A DNA stretch of 64,000 nucleotides from Halotia wernerae (GCA_034931985.1 JAYGHB010000013.1:25837-89836), one strand, 5' to 3'. Positions 44,794 through 54,650 are shown, counted from the stretch's first letter. Program-made: numbers and translations. Notes: generated by a model not told the origin, from the sequence alone.

Positions 44794-45678
44794 TTATGCA
44801 ACGCCAGAAATCTTATCCTGCTTAAGAAATTGATTGTCTAAAATCTCACCCAAGGATGTAAATGAAAACTCCTGCAACAGTTGCTGTAGCTTTGGTTTTG
44901 TCGAACGAAGACTAATGTTATGAGTGAGACGCTCTTTCCATCGAAGTGATATGGGTGGGTGATCTGGATCTAATTCCCAAGGATGAATATAAAATACTAC
45001 AGGACGACCTTCACGTTCTGCCGTCAGAAAATTATTTCTTGTTAGCATATAGGGGTATAGGCGGAAATAAGCACCTCCACCCATAGGTATATTTTGTCCT
45101 AGAACTTGCCGAATTGAAAGGGGAATTTCGTAGATTGATCCAGATGGGGTATTAATCTGTTGTGGTTGAGTATTGAAATCTGCTATACCATAGCGCCAGT
45201 TACGGACTGGAAAAATACTAGAGTCATATCGAAATCCGAGTTCGGCAAGAATCTCTAGTGCCCAAAGTGAACTGCGGGTAATCGAGAAATAAGGTGCGCG
45301 ATAGGCAACTACGGGTTTTCCTGTCAAGTCTGCTAGCAATTCTTGAGTGCGTTGGGTGTCGCTTTTGAATCTTTGAGGAGACATTTTATATACAAACTCA
45401 TGGAACCAACCATGACAGCCAATTTCATGACCTGCCTTGGCTACTTCCTTGACAAGGTGTGGACTATCTAAAGCTGCCTGACCTAACCAGAAGAAAGTTC
45501 CTCTGATTTCATATTCTGCCAGAAACTCTAATAAACTACCTAAACCATAATGTAGTCGGCGTTCAGCAGAGACTTTCATTTCTTCATCGGCTGCACCATG
45601 ATACCAATCCTCAACATCTACTGTAAAGGCATGTTGTTGACGCTGAGTTTTTTTTGCAACTTGTTGGGAAAATGACAT
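44794..45678 (-). CDS. Polysaccharide deacetylase with DUF3473 (XrtA/PEP-CTERM type)
   Basis: A 294-residue NodB-type deacetylase. FTVDVEDWYHG contains the catalytic Asp, EIGCHGWFHEFV the metal-binding His residues, and VVAYRAPYFSITRSSLW the RxP motif. The C-terminal DUF3473 segment is visible as MGGGAYFRLYPYMLTRNNFL and VVFYIHPWELDPDHPPI. Such enzymes deacetylate GlcNAc-containing polysaccharides in PEP-CTERM/exosortase loci. The WecG-type gene on the same strand starts 38 bp upstream of it. The PEP-CTERM protein of this window is 15 kb away. Confidence 0.88.
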   Translation of the reverse strand: MSFSQQVAKKTQRQQHAFTVDVEDWYHGAADEEMKVSAERRLHYGLGSLLEFLAEYEIRGTFFWLGQAALDSPHLVKEVAKAGHEIGCHGWFHEFVYKMSPQRFKSDTQRTQELLADLTGKPVVAYRAPYFSITRSSLWALEILAELGFRYDSSIFPVRNWRYGIADFNTQPQQINTPSGSIYEIPLSIRQVLGQNIPMGGGAYFRLYPYMLTRNNFLTAEREGRPVVFYIHPWELDPDHPPISLRWKERLTHNISLRSTKPKLQQLLQEFSFTSLGEILDNQFLKQDKISGVA

Positions 45679-45716
45679 ATTGACACCAGAAGTAATAACG
45701 AGTTAGTCGCAATTTT

Positions 45717-46682
45717 TTAGTAGATTTGTATCAGAAAAAAAGTTTTTGCTGAATAATTTAAAGATTTTAAATCAATTTTAGGTTTATGGCTTATTTTACT
45801 TTTTAAAAGTCTCAATTGCTGTTTTGTATCCTCAATACTTTTTTCTAAGTGAATTAAGTCTATAAATAACTCTTGCTCCTTCATCTGTAAACTTGGAGAA
45901 GTGATGCATACAAATAATGTTATTAATTCAATAATTTGTAGAGCAAAAAAGATTATGAACCTAGGACTATGCCTAAAATTTCTGTGCCATAGCCGCCGAG
46001 GTTCCAAACATAGCCGAAAAAGCCATTCTAAACCTAATTTCTGCATCCAACAAGGAACCTGGGGTTTAGCTCCAGCCAGAACATCAAATGCCGCTCCTAT
46101 CCCCAACATAACTGCGGGGATATGGCTCGTGTGTTTAGCCATCCAACGCTCTTGTTTAGGACATCCCAATCCTACAAAAAGAATTCGGACTCCTGAAGAC
46201 TTAATATTTTGGATAACTGTGTCGTTCTCTTCTGGAGTAAGAGAACGATAAGGAGGTGAGTAAGCATAGGCGATGTCTAGATCTGGGTAGTACTGTTTCA
46301 TCTTTATTACCAAAGCTGTTACAACTTGTCTACTACTACCATAGAAACCCACTGAGATTTTGCTTAATGCTGCTGCTTTGCATATATGTAGCGTAATTTC
46401 TCTGCCACAAATCTGTTGCTGACTGATAGCTCCCAATGCTTGTAAACCCCAACTCAATGGTTTCCCATCTGGGGTTACTAGATTTGCTGCATTTACAAGT
46501 TGACGGAATTCAGAAGAGTCGTAAGCTTCCATTACCATATGTACATTAGCTAAACATACATAGCCCGACTTTCCTGTCTTAGCCCAGTTGATTACTTCGT
46601 GTGTAGCATCTTCGTAATTGGTTATGTTTATCTTCATTCCTAAGATGTAGTATTGCCTGCGTACAATAGTTTTCTGTATCAT
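45717..46682 (-). CDS. WecG/TagA/CpsF family glycosyltransferase
   Basis: A 321-residue GT26 enzyme. CLANVHMVMEAYDSSEFRQL, VTPDGKPLSWGLQALG, LFVGLGCPKQERWMAKH and IPAVMLGIGAAFDVLAG are all family signatures; the TPDG and GCPKQE motifs bind the nucleotide sugar. A C-terminal helix near residue 255 (FIIFFALQIIELITLFVCI) may anchor it. It adds a ManNAc-type or hexose residue to a polyprenyl-linked acceptor. It precedes the deacetylase and probably shares its transcript. Confidence 0.88.
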   Translation of the reverse strand: MIQKTIVRRQYYILGMKINITNYEDATHEVINWAKTGKSGYVCLANVHMVMEAYDSSEFRQLVNAANLVTPDGKPLSWGLQALGAISQQQICGREITLHICKAAALSKISVGFYGSSRQVVTALVIKMKQYYPDLDIAYAYSPPYRSLTPEENDTVIQNIKSSGVRILFVGLGCPKQERWMAKHTSHIPAVMLGIGAAFDVLAGAKPQVPCWMQKLGLEWLFRLCLEPRRLWHRNFRHSPRFIIFFALQIIELITLFVCITSPSLQMKEQELFIDLIHLEKSIEDTKQQLRLLKSKISHKPKIDLKSLNYSAKTFFLIQIY

Positions 46683-46772
46683 TTACATTTCTTTCCCACA
46701 ATTTTTGTTTTAATCGTTCACAATACAAGCAAATTCATCTGGTGAAGTTGCAGCGTAAAATATACCCATATC

Positions 46773-46810
46773 CAACGTTGGAGGATGGAGTCAACGTTGG
46801 AGGATGGAGT
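46773..46810. promoter_or_regulatory. Two tandem 19-bp units with palindromic core
   Basis: Two exact tandem copies of CAACGTTGGAGGATGGAGT. Each starts with the palindrome CAACGTTG (the first extended to CCAACGTTGG). They lie about 90 bp upstream of the WecG-type gene and 340 bp downstream of the PgpH-type gene, where an operator or a short repeat would be expected. Confidence 0.4.
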
Positions 46811-47151
46811 TAGTGATTTTTTGTCTTTATTTCCAGTAGCTCTAATCTTTAATTAACTTGGGAATTTAACCTGTTATGTTTTACCCAGAAAGCTTTTAAC
46901 TATATATATTTAGATAAAGAAGGAAAAAACACAATTTCTTGCAAGTATTTTTACTTAAACTTCACAATCTCAAATCTAGTTTTCTAAAGGTCAAATACGC
47001 TACGAGCTAATTTATACAGCACTAGGGTAGATAGATTAGCTCCGAAAAATTATAAAGATTTAGTGAATTTTATTTAATAAAATATTAATTTTCTGAGAAA
47101 GCTCTTACCAGAAAATAGAGTCTTCTGTAAAACAAGTTTTCAGTATTAACC
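46811..47151. other. Intergenic stretch without recognised gene
   Basis: About 340 bp of AT-rich DNA between the tandem 19-bp units and the end of the PgpH-type gene. Nothing coding or structured was supported. Confidence 0.45.
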
Positions 47152-49791
47152 CTAAGCCAATTCATTGCTCGCTTTTAACTTGGGGTAAGCAATGCGTTTG
47201 TGATGGAATTGCTGCCAAACATCTACAAAGATTTGGGCAATTTGTGACATTTCTTCTCGTGTCAGTCCTGAATCGATCATTTGATCATCTTTCCATCTAG
47301 CACGGAGAATATTATTAAGCATTGATAAGGCTTGTTCGGGTGTAGCATCTTTGAGCGATCGCAGTGCTGCTTCACAAGAGTCTGCTAACATCACAATTCC
47401 GGTCTCCCGTGATTGGGGAATTGGGCCATCGTAGCGAAACTCAGCTTCATCTACTACGAGGCTGGCATCCGCTTCAGCCATTTGCTGTGCCTGGTGATAA
47501 AAATAAGCAATCAGCATTGTTCCCTGATGTTCGGGAATAAAAGCTTGGATCGCTGTAGGTAAAAGTTGTTTCCGTGCCATCACTAACCCTTCAGTGACGT
47601 GCTTTTTGATAATTGCTGCACTCTTCCAAGGGTCGTTAATCTCTGTTTCGTGTTTATTCAGCCCCCCCATTTGATTTTCAATAAAACCAAGGGGGTCGTG
47701 CATTTTACCAATATCGTGATAAAGGGTTCCAGCCCTGACTAATTCCACATTACACCCTAATTTTTTAGCAGCAGCTTCGGCAAGTGTAGACACAAACAAG
47801 GTATGTTGAAAGGTTCCAGGGGTTTCAGTCGCAAGTCTTTTTAATAAAGGGCGATTAGGATTCGCTAGTTCGGCTAACCGAATAGGCGTTACTAAATCAA
47901 ACAGTTTTTCTAGATAAGGACTCAAGCCCAGTGCTACAATACTCCAGACTAAGCCAGATAAAGCAAAGAACCCTGTTTCTTGAAGGACGACATACCAGCC
48001 TGCGCTAAATACTGCACCGATTAAAAACTTAGCAATCAGGTAAATAATGCCCTGAGTTAAAGCTATGGCCAGACCTAACAATGCCAACTCTTCACGCGAT
48101 CGCAGTTTTTGAGCAATGCAACTGCCTAATATTCCCCCAGTCGCACCAGCCAAAAGCGCAATCATACTGATTTCCGAGTTCATGCATAGCATTAGTAACA
48201 GCAGTCCTACAACTGTCACACCTAAAGTAGGCCCGTAGAAACTCCCTAACAACAAACCAACAGCGCTCCAAGTTGTATAAGGAATTCCTAGTGCTAATAC
48301 CCCAGGCGTACTCAGGGTAAGTAACAATACCAGCAGGCGATCGCGTTGCCGCAATTGATACTTAATCCGCCTTTCTACCCAGACATAAATGCCAATCGCG
48401 ACCGTAACTACTCCTGCTAACTTTCCTAACCCCAGCCAGTTATTCTCCCGACGAATCAGTTGATAATGCTCTAATACCTCAAAGTGCCATGCAGTAATAT
48501 TCTTTCCTTTAGCAACAATCACTTGACCTTGGCGCACTTCTATCATTACGGGTGTCACCCCAGCAGCAGCCTGTTGTGCTTGTTGTTTGGTTTGTTCTTC
48601 ATCTTTTTTCAGATTCGGTTGTAATACAGCTAATAACAGTTTTGTTGCCAAAGGTTCGGCATTTTTTGGTACAAATGTTTGTACTTGTAGGCTGACTGCG
48701 TTCTGTAAAATACTTGGCAGTAATCCGGATGGAATGCCTTGGGCAAGAATCCGTTCTGCACTTTGGCGAATTCCTTTTTGTGTTTTTGCCCATTCGTCAT
48801 CTGACAAGTCCAAGATAACAGTGCCGTTATATACTGTATCTGAGTCGTTAGTCTCTAGTTGTAGAAGTTGGACACTTGCTTGGGCGTATGCTCCGCGCGA
48901 TTGGGAAATTTGAGCAATGAGTGAGGACAAGTTTTGCTCTGAGGTCTTAACACGGTAAGCTTCTAGTTCTGCTACTGCTTGAGTAAAGTCAATTTTTTGA
49001 GTGGGTAATGGAGAGTAGGGAGTGGTGAGGCTTGATTGAGGAGAATTTGCCTGTGAGCCTCTACTGTTGTACGTTGAGAGTAACGATTTTGACTTTTGTT
49101 TGCTAGTATTTTCTATAGCTAACAGCAGTGCTTGCCATTCGGAAACCGAACAAGAGCGTAGATAATGCTGGGTAGGTATAGACAAAACTGAAGTGTCAAA
49201 AAAAGGAAAAGACCCAGCAGCAGCCCGAATTTCATTACCCTCCTCCAGAAGTTGTTGCAAATTTTGGTCAATTTTTTCAGTTATTTGGATATCGAAGGTC
49301 AACACTGGGATAGAACTTCTACTGACGACTTTGCGCTGGGCTTCAGTTTCTCGCTGATCTTCGATGGTAGCAGTGTAAGGCGCTCTAATCGTCTGTGGTG
49401 CTAGAGTATCTACTTGCAGTTGTGGCTGATTATATAGCTTATGTCCGATAACACCTGTTAAAGATAATACTGCGATCGCCAAGACAACAGAGAAACGCTT
49501 TTGATGAACCCAATCTAAAATTACTGTATTAATTCCACGCCGTTGTTTGACCGATTTTGCCATTGAACCGAGTACTATTTTTCGTTTTCGGTGTTCGTTG
49601 TTGGCAGTTATTTTGATTAAATACAGGAGTATATCGCTAATGACACTTTTAAAAAATCTCTGGCGGCGACTTTTACTACTTTGACTTCTCACCTTGACAA
49701 GCAACTGACTTTTTCGGCGTAGTGCTTTATACCATCGCCGCCAGTGAGACAATTGCTGGGTCAAAGACTGTAGAAATCGCTGCGTTTTCAT
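47152..49791 (-). CDS. pgpH: PgpH-type cyclic-di-AMP phosphodiesterase (7TMR-HDED, HD domain)
   Basis: An 879-residue membrane protein from the ATG; AGAGG lies four to five bases ahead, and a TTG 30 bp upstream is rejected. The order is: basic N-terminus, one helix (RFSVVLAIAVLSLTGVIG), extracytoplasmic 7TMR-HDED domain (VDTLAPQTIRAPYTATIEDQ), seven helices, and a cytosolic HD domain with LYHDIGKMHDPLGFIENQ. The H..HD..H..D ligands are present. PgpH hydrolyses c-di-AMP and so controls potassium and osmotic homeostasis. The N-terminal basic 80 residues are longer than in Listeria. Confidence 0.87.
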   Translation of the reverse strand: MKTQRFLQSLTQQLSHWRRWYKALRRKSQLLVKVRSQSSKSRRQRFFKSVISDILLYLIKITANNEHRKRKIVLGSMAKSVKQRRGINTVILDWVHQKRFSVVLAIAVLSLTGVIGHKLYNQPQLQVDTLAPQTIRAPYTATIEDQRETEAQRKVVSRSSIPVLTFDIQITEKIDQNLQQLLEEGNEIRAAAGSFPFFDTSVLSIPTQHYLRSCSVSEWQALLLAIENTSKQKSKSLLSTYNSRGSQANSPQSSLTTPYSPLPTQKIDFTQAVAELEAYRVKTSEQNLSSLIAQISQSRGAYAQASVQLLQLETNDSDTVYNGTVILDLSDDEWAKTQKGIRQSAERILAQGIPSGLLPSILQNAVSLQVQTFVPKNAEPLATKLLLAVLQPNLKKDEEQTKQQAQQAAAGVTPVMIEVRQGQVIVAKGKNITAWHFEVLEHYQLIRRENNWLGLGKLAGVVTVAIGIYVWVERRIKYQLRQRDRLLVLLLTLSTPGVLALGIPYTTWSAVGLLLGSFYGPTLGVTVVGLLLLMLCMNSEISMIALLAGATGGILGSCIAQKLRSREELALLGLAIALTQGIIYLIAKFLIGAVFSAGWYVVLQETGFFALSGLVWSIVALGLSPYLEKLFDLVTPIRLAELANPNRPLLKRLATETPGTFQHTLFVSTLAEAAAKKLGCNVELVRAGTLYHDIGKMHDPLGFIENQMGGLNKHETEINDPWKSAAIIKKHVTEGLVMARKQLLPTAIQAFIPEHQGTMLIAYFYHQAQQMAEADASLVVDEAEFRYDGPIPQSRETGIVMLADSCEAALRSLKDATPEQALSMLNNILRARWKDDQMIDSGLTREEMSQIAQIFVDVWQQFHHKRIAYPKLKASNELA

Positions 49792-50007
49792 TACCTCTGG
49801 CTGCTTACTTTGATGGCTCAAAACAAGACAATCCTAAGAAAAGCCCAAGCGGTGGTGGACATGATTAGGAACCTCAGGGATGGGAAGTGGTTAAGGGGTG
49901 ATGTGAAATTAAATTGTAGTGTAAAAAATTATGATGTTTGATGGTGGCTGGCTGGATTCGTGATAGAAAGTGTTTCACACCTGCACTGTTGAATGATAAA
50001 AATACCA

Positions 50008-50952
50008 TTAACGCGACCGGATGACGCGAGGAGCCGCATAGACACAAAGGGTAGCCTGTTCATCAGACATGATACTTTCTTCCTCCTGAATTTTATTGGC
50101 ATTTGGGTCTAGACCATACACTCCTGACCACACAGCCACAAGTGCATCAGCCAATTCTAACATTTGGGAAAAGCTGGTCATTTCTCCCCCTGGTGAGAGC
50201 CAAACTTGCCACTTAACAGGAATACCCACAATACTGTTATAAGCTCCTGATAAAGCTCCAGTCATTGCAGCTATAGTTTGTGAGCGTAAAGACCAAGAAT
50301 CTTGTTTTTGGATATCGCTATTACCAATAGCTCGTAAAACTGTCAGCCGAAAGTCTTCTGAGGTACTGAGAAAGCAGTAAAAGGCCATACCAATACCATG
50401 ACTCCATTCTGCTTCTCTATTCAATTCGGCTTGCACCTTTCCTAACCCAGCTCCTTGCTTTAACAAATCATGAACTTTTAATAATTGTTGTGGTACTGAA
50501 GTCTCTGTTTCTCCAATAAAAGCAATTGTTTGGGGGATGAGGGTTCGGGGTTCGAGTTGTTCGACAAGGAATTGAGCGATCGCATACCCTAATGCTAGAG
50601 TTACATCCCGAACAATGGGGTCATCTTCCCAGATTTTTAACAGATGTAACAAATTTTGTCGTAGTTTAATTTTATTTTCGTGAAAAAAAAGTGCCACTGG
50701 GATTGCGGCAAGTATAACTTGTGATGAAACAAGATCAGGTGCATCTAAATGAGGAGATTTTTTTAACTGACGTTCTAGCCAATCATCTAAATCTAATTTA
50801 CCCAGTGCAATCAAACTTTCAGCGCCGAGTACAGCAATTTTGCCCACATCGGTACAAACTTGAGGCTGTTGTTGATCACGCTGTGCTAAAGTTTGCCCCA
50901 GTGATATTCCCAGTAAAGTACCTCTAAACCGACTTACAAGTGAGTGGCGCAT
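50008..50952 (-). CDS. ADP-ribosylglycohydrolase-like protein, probably inactive
   Basis: A 314-residue helical protein. It starts RFRGTLLGISLGQTLAQ where active ADP-ribosylglycohydrolases have G-A-x-x-G-D-A. SLRSQTIAAMTGALSGAYNS aligns with the family's G-D-x-D-T-x-A-A-x-x-G-A segment, but the metal-binding Asp residues are lost at both places. The fold is probably kept and the enzyme activity lost. Such degenerate members recur in cyanobacteria. A regulatory or ADP-ribose-binding role is possible. It has no close operon partner. Confidence 0.7.
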   Translation of the reverse strand: MRHSLVSRFRGTLLGISLGQTLAQRDQQQPQVCTDVGKIAVLGAESLIALGKLDLDDWLERQLKKSPHLDAPDLVSSQVILAAIPVALFFHENKIKLRQNLLHLLKIWEDDPIVRDVTLALGYAIAQFLVEQLEPRTLIPQTIAFIGETETSVPQQLLKVHDLLKQGAGLGKVQAELNREAEWSHGIGMAFYCFLSTSEDFRLTVLRAIGNSDIQKQDSWSLRSQTIAAMTGALSGAYNSIVGIPVKWQVWLSPGGEMTSFSQMLELADALVAVWSGVYGLDPNANKIQEEESIMSDEQATLCVYAAPRVIRSR

Positions 50953-51041
50953 ACATCAAGGATCAAATGTGTTCGCGTAGCGTCTTCCATCAAATAAGAA
51001 TGAAATCTGACTAGAGTCAGATTTTCATCAGCCTTTAGCCT

Positions 51042-51542
51042 TTATACTTCATCCTTGCTTAAATGATGTACCAATGCTTGTAAACCCAAGAGATAACTTT
51101 GGGAACCAAAGCCACTAATTTGCCCAATTGCTACTGGAGCTATGTAAGAATGATGGCGAAATTCCTCTCGGCGGTAAATGTTGCTGAGATGAACTTCTAC
51201 TGTGGGCAGATTAACAGCGGCGATCGCATCCCGCAATGCCACACTAGTATGAGTGTAAGCCCCAGGGTTGATCAAAATTCCCTGATATTTTCCTACTGCT
51301 CCATGAATGGTATCTACTAAAACCCCTTCATGATTTGACTGCAAAGGAAAAATTTTCGCCTGTAACTTTAGTGCTGCTGCTTCTAACAGGCGATTAATTT
51401 CAGCTAGAGTTAGAGAACCATAAATTCCTGGTTCTCGCTGTCCTAGCAAATTCAAGTTTGGCCCATGCAGCACCAAAATGCTTAAAGGTTGCAACGTCAA
51501 GCTCAGTACCTTTAGGCTATTAGCGACGACGTGAACGCTCAT
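51042..51542 (-). CDS. aroQ: 3-dehydroquinate dehydratase, type II
   Basis: A 166-residue enzyme of the shikimate pathway. ILVLHGPNLNLLGQREPGIY holds the catalytic Tyr loop, FPLQSNHEGVLVDTIH the conserved NxEG, LINPGAYTHTSVALRDAI the substrate-binding Asn, and VEVHLSNIYRREEFRHHSYI the catalytic His. It dehydrates 3-dehydroquinate as a dodecamer. It has about 20 extra N-terminal residues compared with typical AroQ. Its start lies inside the small ORF that precedes it, so the two are translationally coupled. Confidence 0.95.
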   Translation of the reverse strand: MSVHVVANSLKVLSLTLQPLSILVLHGPNLNLLGQREPGIYGSLTLAEINRLLEAAALKLQAKIFPLQSNHEGVLVDTIHGAVGKYQGILINPGAYTHTSVALRDAIAAVNLPTVEVHLSNIYRREEFRHHSYIAPVAIGQISGFGSQSYLLGLQALVHHLSKDEV

Positions 51543-51657
51543 TCACAGGAATCGGAATTAGTTCCGGTTCCGGCTCAGCCTCTGGCCCTAACAGGGACTC
51601 AATCAGCTTACGTGCCAATTCCTTCAGCTTTTCCAGTACCTTTTCTATATAATCCAT
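51520..51657 (-). CDS. Small amphipathic protein overlapping aroQ, 45 residues
   Basis: An ATG-started ORF reading MDYIEKVLEKLKELARKLIE, then SLLGPEAEPEPELIPIPVNE and RSRRR. The first 23 residues form a strongly amphipathic helix with Leu/Ile on one face and Lys/Glu on the other; then comes a Pro-Glu spacer and a basic tail. It overlaps the aroQ start by 23 bp in another frame. The coding character is clear on composition; a peripheral membrane or protein-binding peptide is a plausible role. The family is not named. Confidence 0.65.
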   Translation of the reverse strand: MDYIEKVLEKLKELARKLIESLLGPEAEPEPELIPIPVNERSRRR

Positions 51658-51998
51658 TGAACTGAGCGCTCCTGAGATACTAACTCAAATCTTGATTAAC
51701 AGTTACGCAACAACTGGCGCGCTTTTGCACCTCTAGCTTGCAATTGGGATAATACACACTACCCTTATTTTAGGCATGAGCTACTTCTAAAATTTGGTGT
51801 TGTGATCTCCCTTACTTTTTAGAGTATCACATGAGCAGCCTATAAGACCGCATCTTCAAAAGGAAGGGTATTTTGAATCAAGAGTCAAGAGTCAAAATAC
51901 TCTTCCTCTTGCCTCTTGACTAAAAGAAGTAGGGGAGCAGGGGAAGCAGGATTATGACATAAACCCGAAGCTTTGTTGCCTGTTGCCTTCCATTCTTG
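51658..51998. other. Intergenic region with degenerate repeats
   Basis: About 340 bp downstream of topA and upstream of the small ORF. Positions 51880-51950 hold AAGAGTCAAGAGTC-type and GGGGAAGCAGG-type short repeats and the arms GTCAAGAG / CTCTTGAC. No gene was recognised. Confidence 0.5.
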
Positions 51999-54650
51999 CT
52001 AACCTTGTGTACTCTTTTTTCTAGAAGTAGATGTTGATGACTTAGTAGTTGACTTGGATCTAGAACTTGTGGATTTACTCGTTTTGCGAGTGGATTTTGT
52101 TGTCGATGTTTTAGTCGCCAACAATTGTAAGGCCGTAGATAGCGTTACCTCTTCTACCGACTGACCTTCTGGAATACTGACATTTGTTTTTTCATGCTTG
52201 ATGTAAGGGCCATAGGGGCCATCGTAGATGTTTATTGGTGTACCGTCTTCAGGATGTGCGCCTAACTCTCGTAAAGCAGCTTTTGACTTGCTATTAGTAG
52301 AGTTACGTCCTTTTTTGGGTTCGGATAATAATTCCAATGCCCGTTCTAGAGAAACTGTCAGGACATTATCACTAGCTTTCAAGGAACGATAATCTTTTCC
52401 TTCCTTACCTTGGTCATGAACAACATAAGGGCCAAAGCGCCCTAAACTTGTTTGGATTTTGTTGCCAGTAGCTGGATGAACTCCTAATGTCCGGGGTAGT
52501 GCCAACAAACCAACAGCCATATCCAAGGTGACGTTTTCTGGTGTGACACCTTTAGGCAGGGAAGCTTGTTTAGGTTTGGGGTTTTCGTCGGATTTATCAC
52601 CCAACTGCACATAAGGCCCATAAGCGCCAATTTTCACATAAATTGGTTCGCCTGTTTCTGGATGGCGACCTACCTGGTCAGGCCCTGTGGTTTTTTGCTT
52701 TAGCAGTACTTCTACTTGTTTGGGGTCAAGGTCTGCTGGCGTGAGGTCTTTGGGAATAGAAGCGGTGATTACACCGTCACCATTTGTAACTTCGATATAA
52801 GGGCCATATTTACCAATTCTGACTTTAGCTTCTAAATTTTCCAGTTCTACGGTTCTAGCTTTAGTGGCATCAATTTGACTTTCTTGTTCTCTGACTAGGG
52901 TTTCTAAACCTTTGTCTCCCAGATAAAATTTACGTAAGTATGGTAACCACTCAACTTCACCGTCGGCAATATCATCTAGGGTTTGCTCCATTTTGGAGGT
53001 GAAACTGGGATCTACAACATCAGGGAAATGTTTTTCTAGCAAATCGGTAACAGCAAAGGCGGTGAAAGTGGGAATGAGGGCATTACTCACCAATTGGGCA
53101 TAACCCTTATCGATAATTGTGCCGATGATGCTGGCGTAGGTGCTAGGACGACCGATACCTTCGCTTTCTAAAGTTTTTACTAAAGTAGCTTCGGTGTACC
53201 GAGCTGGTGGTTGAGTTTCGTGACCAACGGCTTCTATGTCTTTACAATTAGGGCGATCGCCTACTTTCATGCTAGGCAATATGACTTCTTGGTCTTCTAA
53301 TGCCGCTTCTGGGTCATCTGAACCTTCAACGTAAGCGCGTAAGTATCCCGGAAAGTCAATACGCTTACCCGAAGAACGAAAACCTGCATCTTCAACTTGC
53401 AACTGCACGCTAATTTGGGTTTGGCGAGAGTCAGCCATTTGACAGGCGACGGTACGCTTCCAAATCAAGTCATAGACGGCAAATTCTCGACCGCCCAAAC
53501 CAGTTTCTTGGGGGGTACGGAAGCTGCTACCTGCTGGACGAATGGCTTCGTGTGCTTCTTGTGCGCCTTTTGATTTGGTAGTGTACTGTCTCGGTTGGGG
53601 GCTAAGATAATTTTTGCCATACAGTTGTTCTACACAGCTACGAGCAGCTGCGATCGCCTGATCTGATAAATGTACAGAATCTGTACGCATATAGGTAATA
53701 TACCCTTGCTCGTACAAATTTTGGGCGATCCGCATTGTGTCTCTAGCTGAGAGGCGCAGTTTTCGGTTAGATTCTTGTTGCAGCGTCGAGGTAGTAAATG
53801 GTGGCGCGGGTTTGCGCGTCACTGGACGTTCTTCTACATCTTTGACACTCCAGGGTTTACCAGTTAGGCGTTCCTTGAGGGCCACTGCATCTTCCTCTGA
53901 AAGCAACACGACATTGCGACCAGCCACTATTTGACCAGTTGCGGCATCGAAATCGCTACCAGTTGCGACTTTTGTGCCTGCTAGGGTCACTAACTGTGAG
54001 GTAAAGGGACTTTTTTCTTGCTCTAAATAAGCTTTCAAATCCCAGTATGTTCCTTCATGGAAGGCGCGGCGCTGACGTTCTTTGTTAACTAAAAGTCGTA
54101 CAGCTACAGATTGCACTCGTCCAGCAGATAATCCCCAGGCGATTTTTTTCCACAATAAGGGAGACAAAGTATAGCCAACTAATCGATCCAAAATCCGTCG
54201 TGTTTCTTGGGCGCGAACTAGCTGCTCATCGATATTACGGCAGTTTTTCAAAGCTTTTTTGATGGCATCTTGGGTAATTTCATGAAACACCATCCGCTTT
54301 GTTGGGACTTTCGGTTTCAGCAACTGGTATAAATGCCAACTAATGCTTTCACCTTCCCGATCTTCGTCCGTTGCTAGGATCAATTCATCTACATCTTTGA
54401 GCGCATCTTTGAGCTGGGTGACAATCTTCTTTTTGTCTTTGGGGACAACATACACCGGTTCAAAGTCGGCATCCACATTTACCCCCAGCTGCGCCCATTT
54501 TTCTGCTTTGACAGCAGCGGGAATTTCACTAGCCGACTGGGGTAGGTCACGCACATGACCCATAGACGCCTCTACCCGATAGCCTTTTGGCAGGTAGTTG
54601 CGAATGGTACGAGCTTTAGTCGGAGATTCGACGATGACGAGAGTTGACAT
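51999..54650 (-). CDS. topA: DNA topoisomerase I
   Basis: An 883-residue type IA topoisomerase. The Toprim domain starts LVIVESPTKARTIRNYLP and has LATDEDREGESISWHLYQ; the catalytic Tyr is in YITYMRTDSVHLSDQAIAAA near residue 316. After the core come four C-terminal repeats of the GxxGPY type (IGKYGPYIEVT, IGAYGPYVQLG, LGRFGPYVVHD, YDGPYGPYIKHE) instead of the zinc fingers of E. coli, then a Ser/Thr/Lys-rich tail. It relaxes negative supercoils. Monocistronic and divergent from the small-protein pair to the right. Confidence 0.96.
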   Translation of the reverse strand: MSTLVIVESPTKARTIRNYLPKGYRVEASMGHVRDLPQSASEIPAAVKAEKWAQLGVNVDADFEPVYVVPKDKKKIVTQLKDALKDVDELILATDEDREGESISWHLYQLLKPKVPTKRMVFHEITQDAIKKALKNCRNIDEQLVRAQETRRILDRLVGYTLSPLLWKKIAWGLSAGRVQSVAVRLLVNKERQRRAFHEGTYWDLKAYLEQEKSPFTSQLVTLAGTKVATGSDFDAATGQIVAGRNVVLLSEEDAVALKERLTGKPWSVKDVEERPVTRKPAPPFTTSTLQQESNRKLRLSARDTMRIAQNLYEQGYITYMRTDSVHLSDQAIAAARSCVEQLYGKNYLSPQPRQYTTKSKGAQEAHEAIRPAGSSFRTPQETGLGGREFAVYDLIWKRTVACQMADSRQTQISVQLQVEDAGFRSSGKRIDFPGYLRAYVEGSDDPEAALEDQEVILPSMKVGDRPNCKDIEAVGHETQPPARYTEATLVKTLESEGIGRPSTYASIIGTIIDKGYAQLVSNALIPTFTAFAVTDLLEKHFPDVVDPSFTSKMEQTLDDIADGEVEWLPYLRKFYLGDKGLETLVREQESQIDATKARTVELENLEAKVRIGKYGPYIEVTNGDGVITASIPKDLTPADLDPKQVEVLLKQKTTGPDQVGRHPETGEPIYVKIGAYGPYVQLGDKSDENPKPKQASLPKGVTPENVTLDMAVGLLALPRTLGVHPATGNKIQTSLGRFGPYVVHDQGKEGKDYRSLKASDNVLTVSLERALELLSEPKKGRNSTNSKSKAALRELGAHPEDGTPINIYDGPYGPYIKHEKTNVSIPEGQSVEEVTLSTALQLLATKTSTTKSTRKTSKSTSSRSKSTTKSSTSTSRKKSTQG

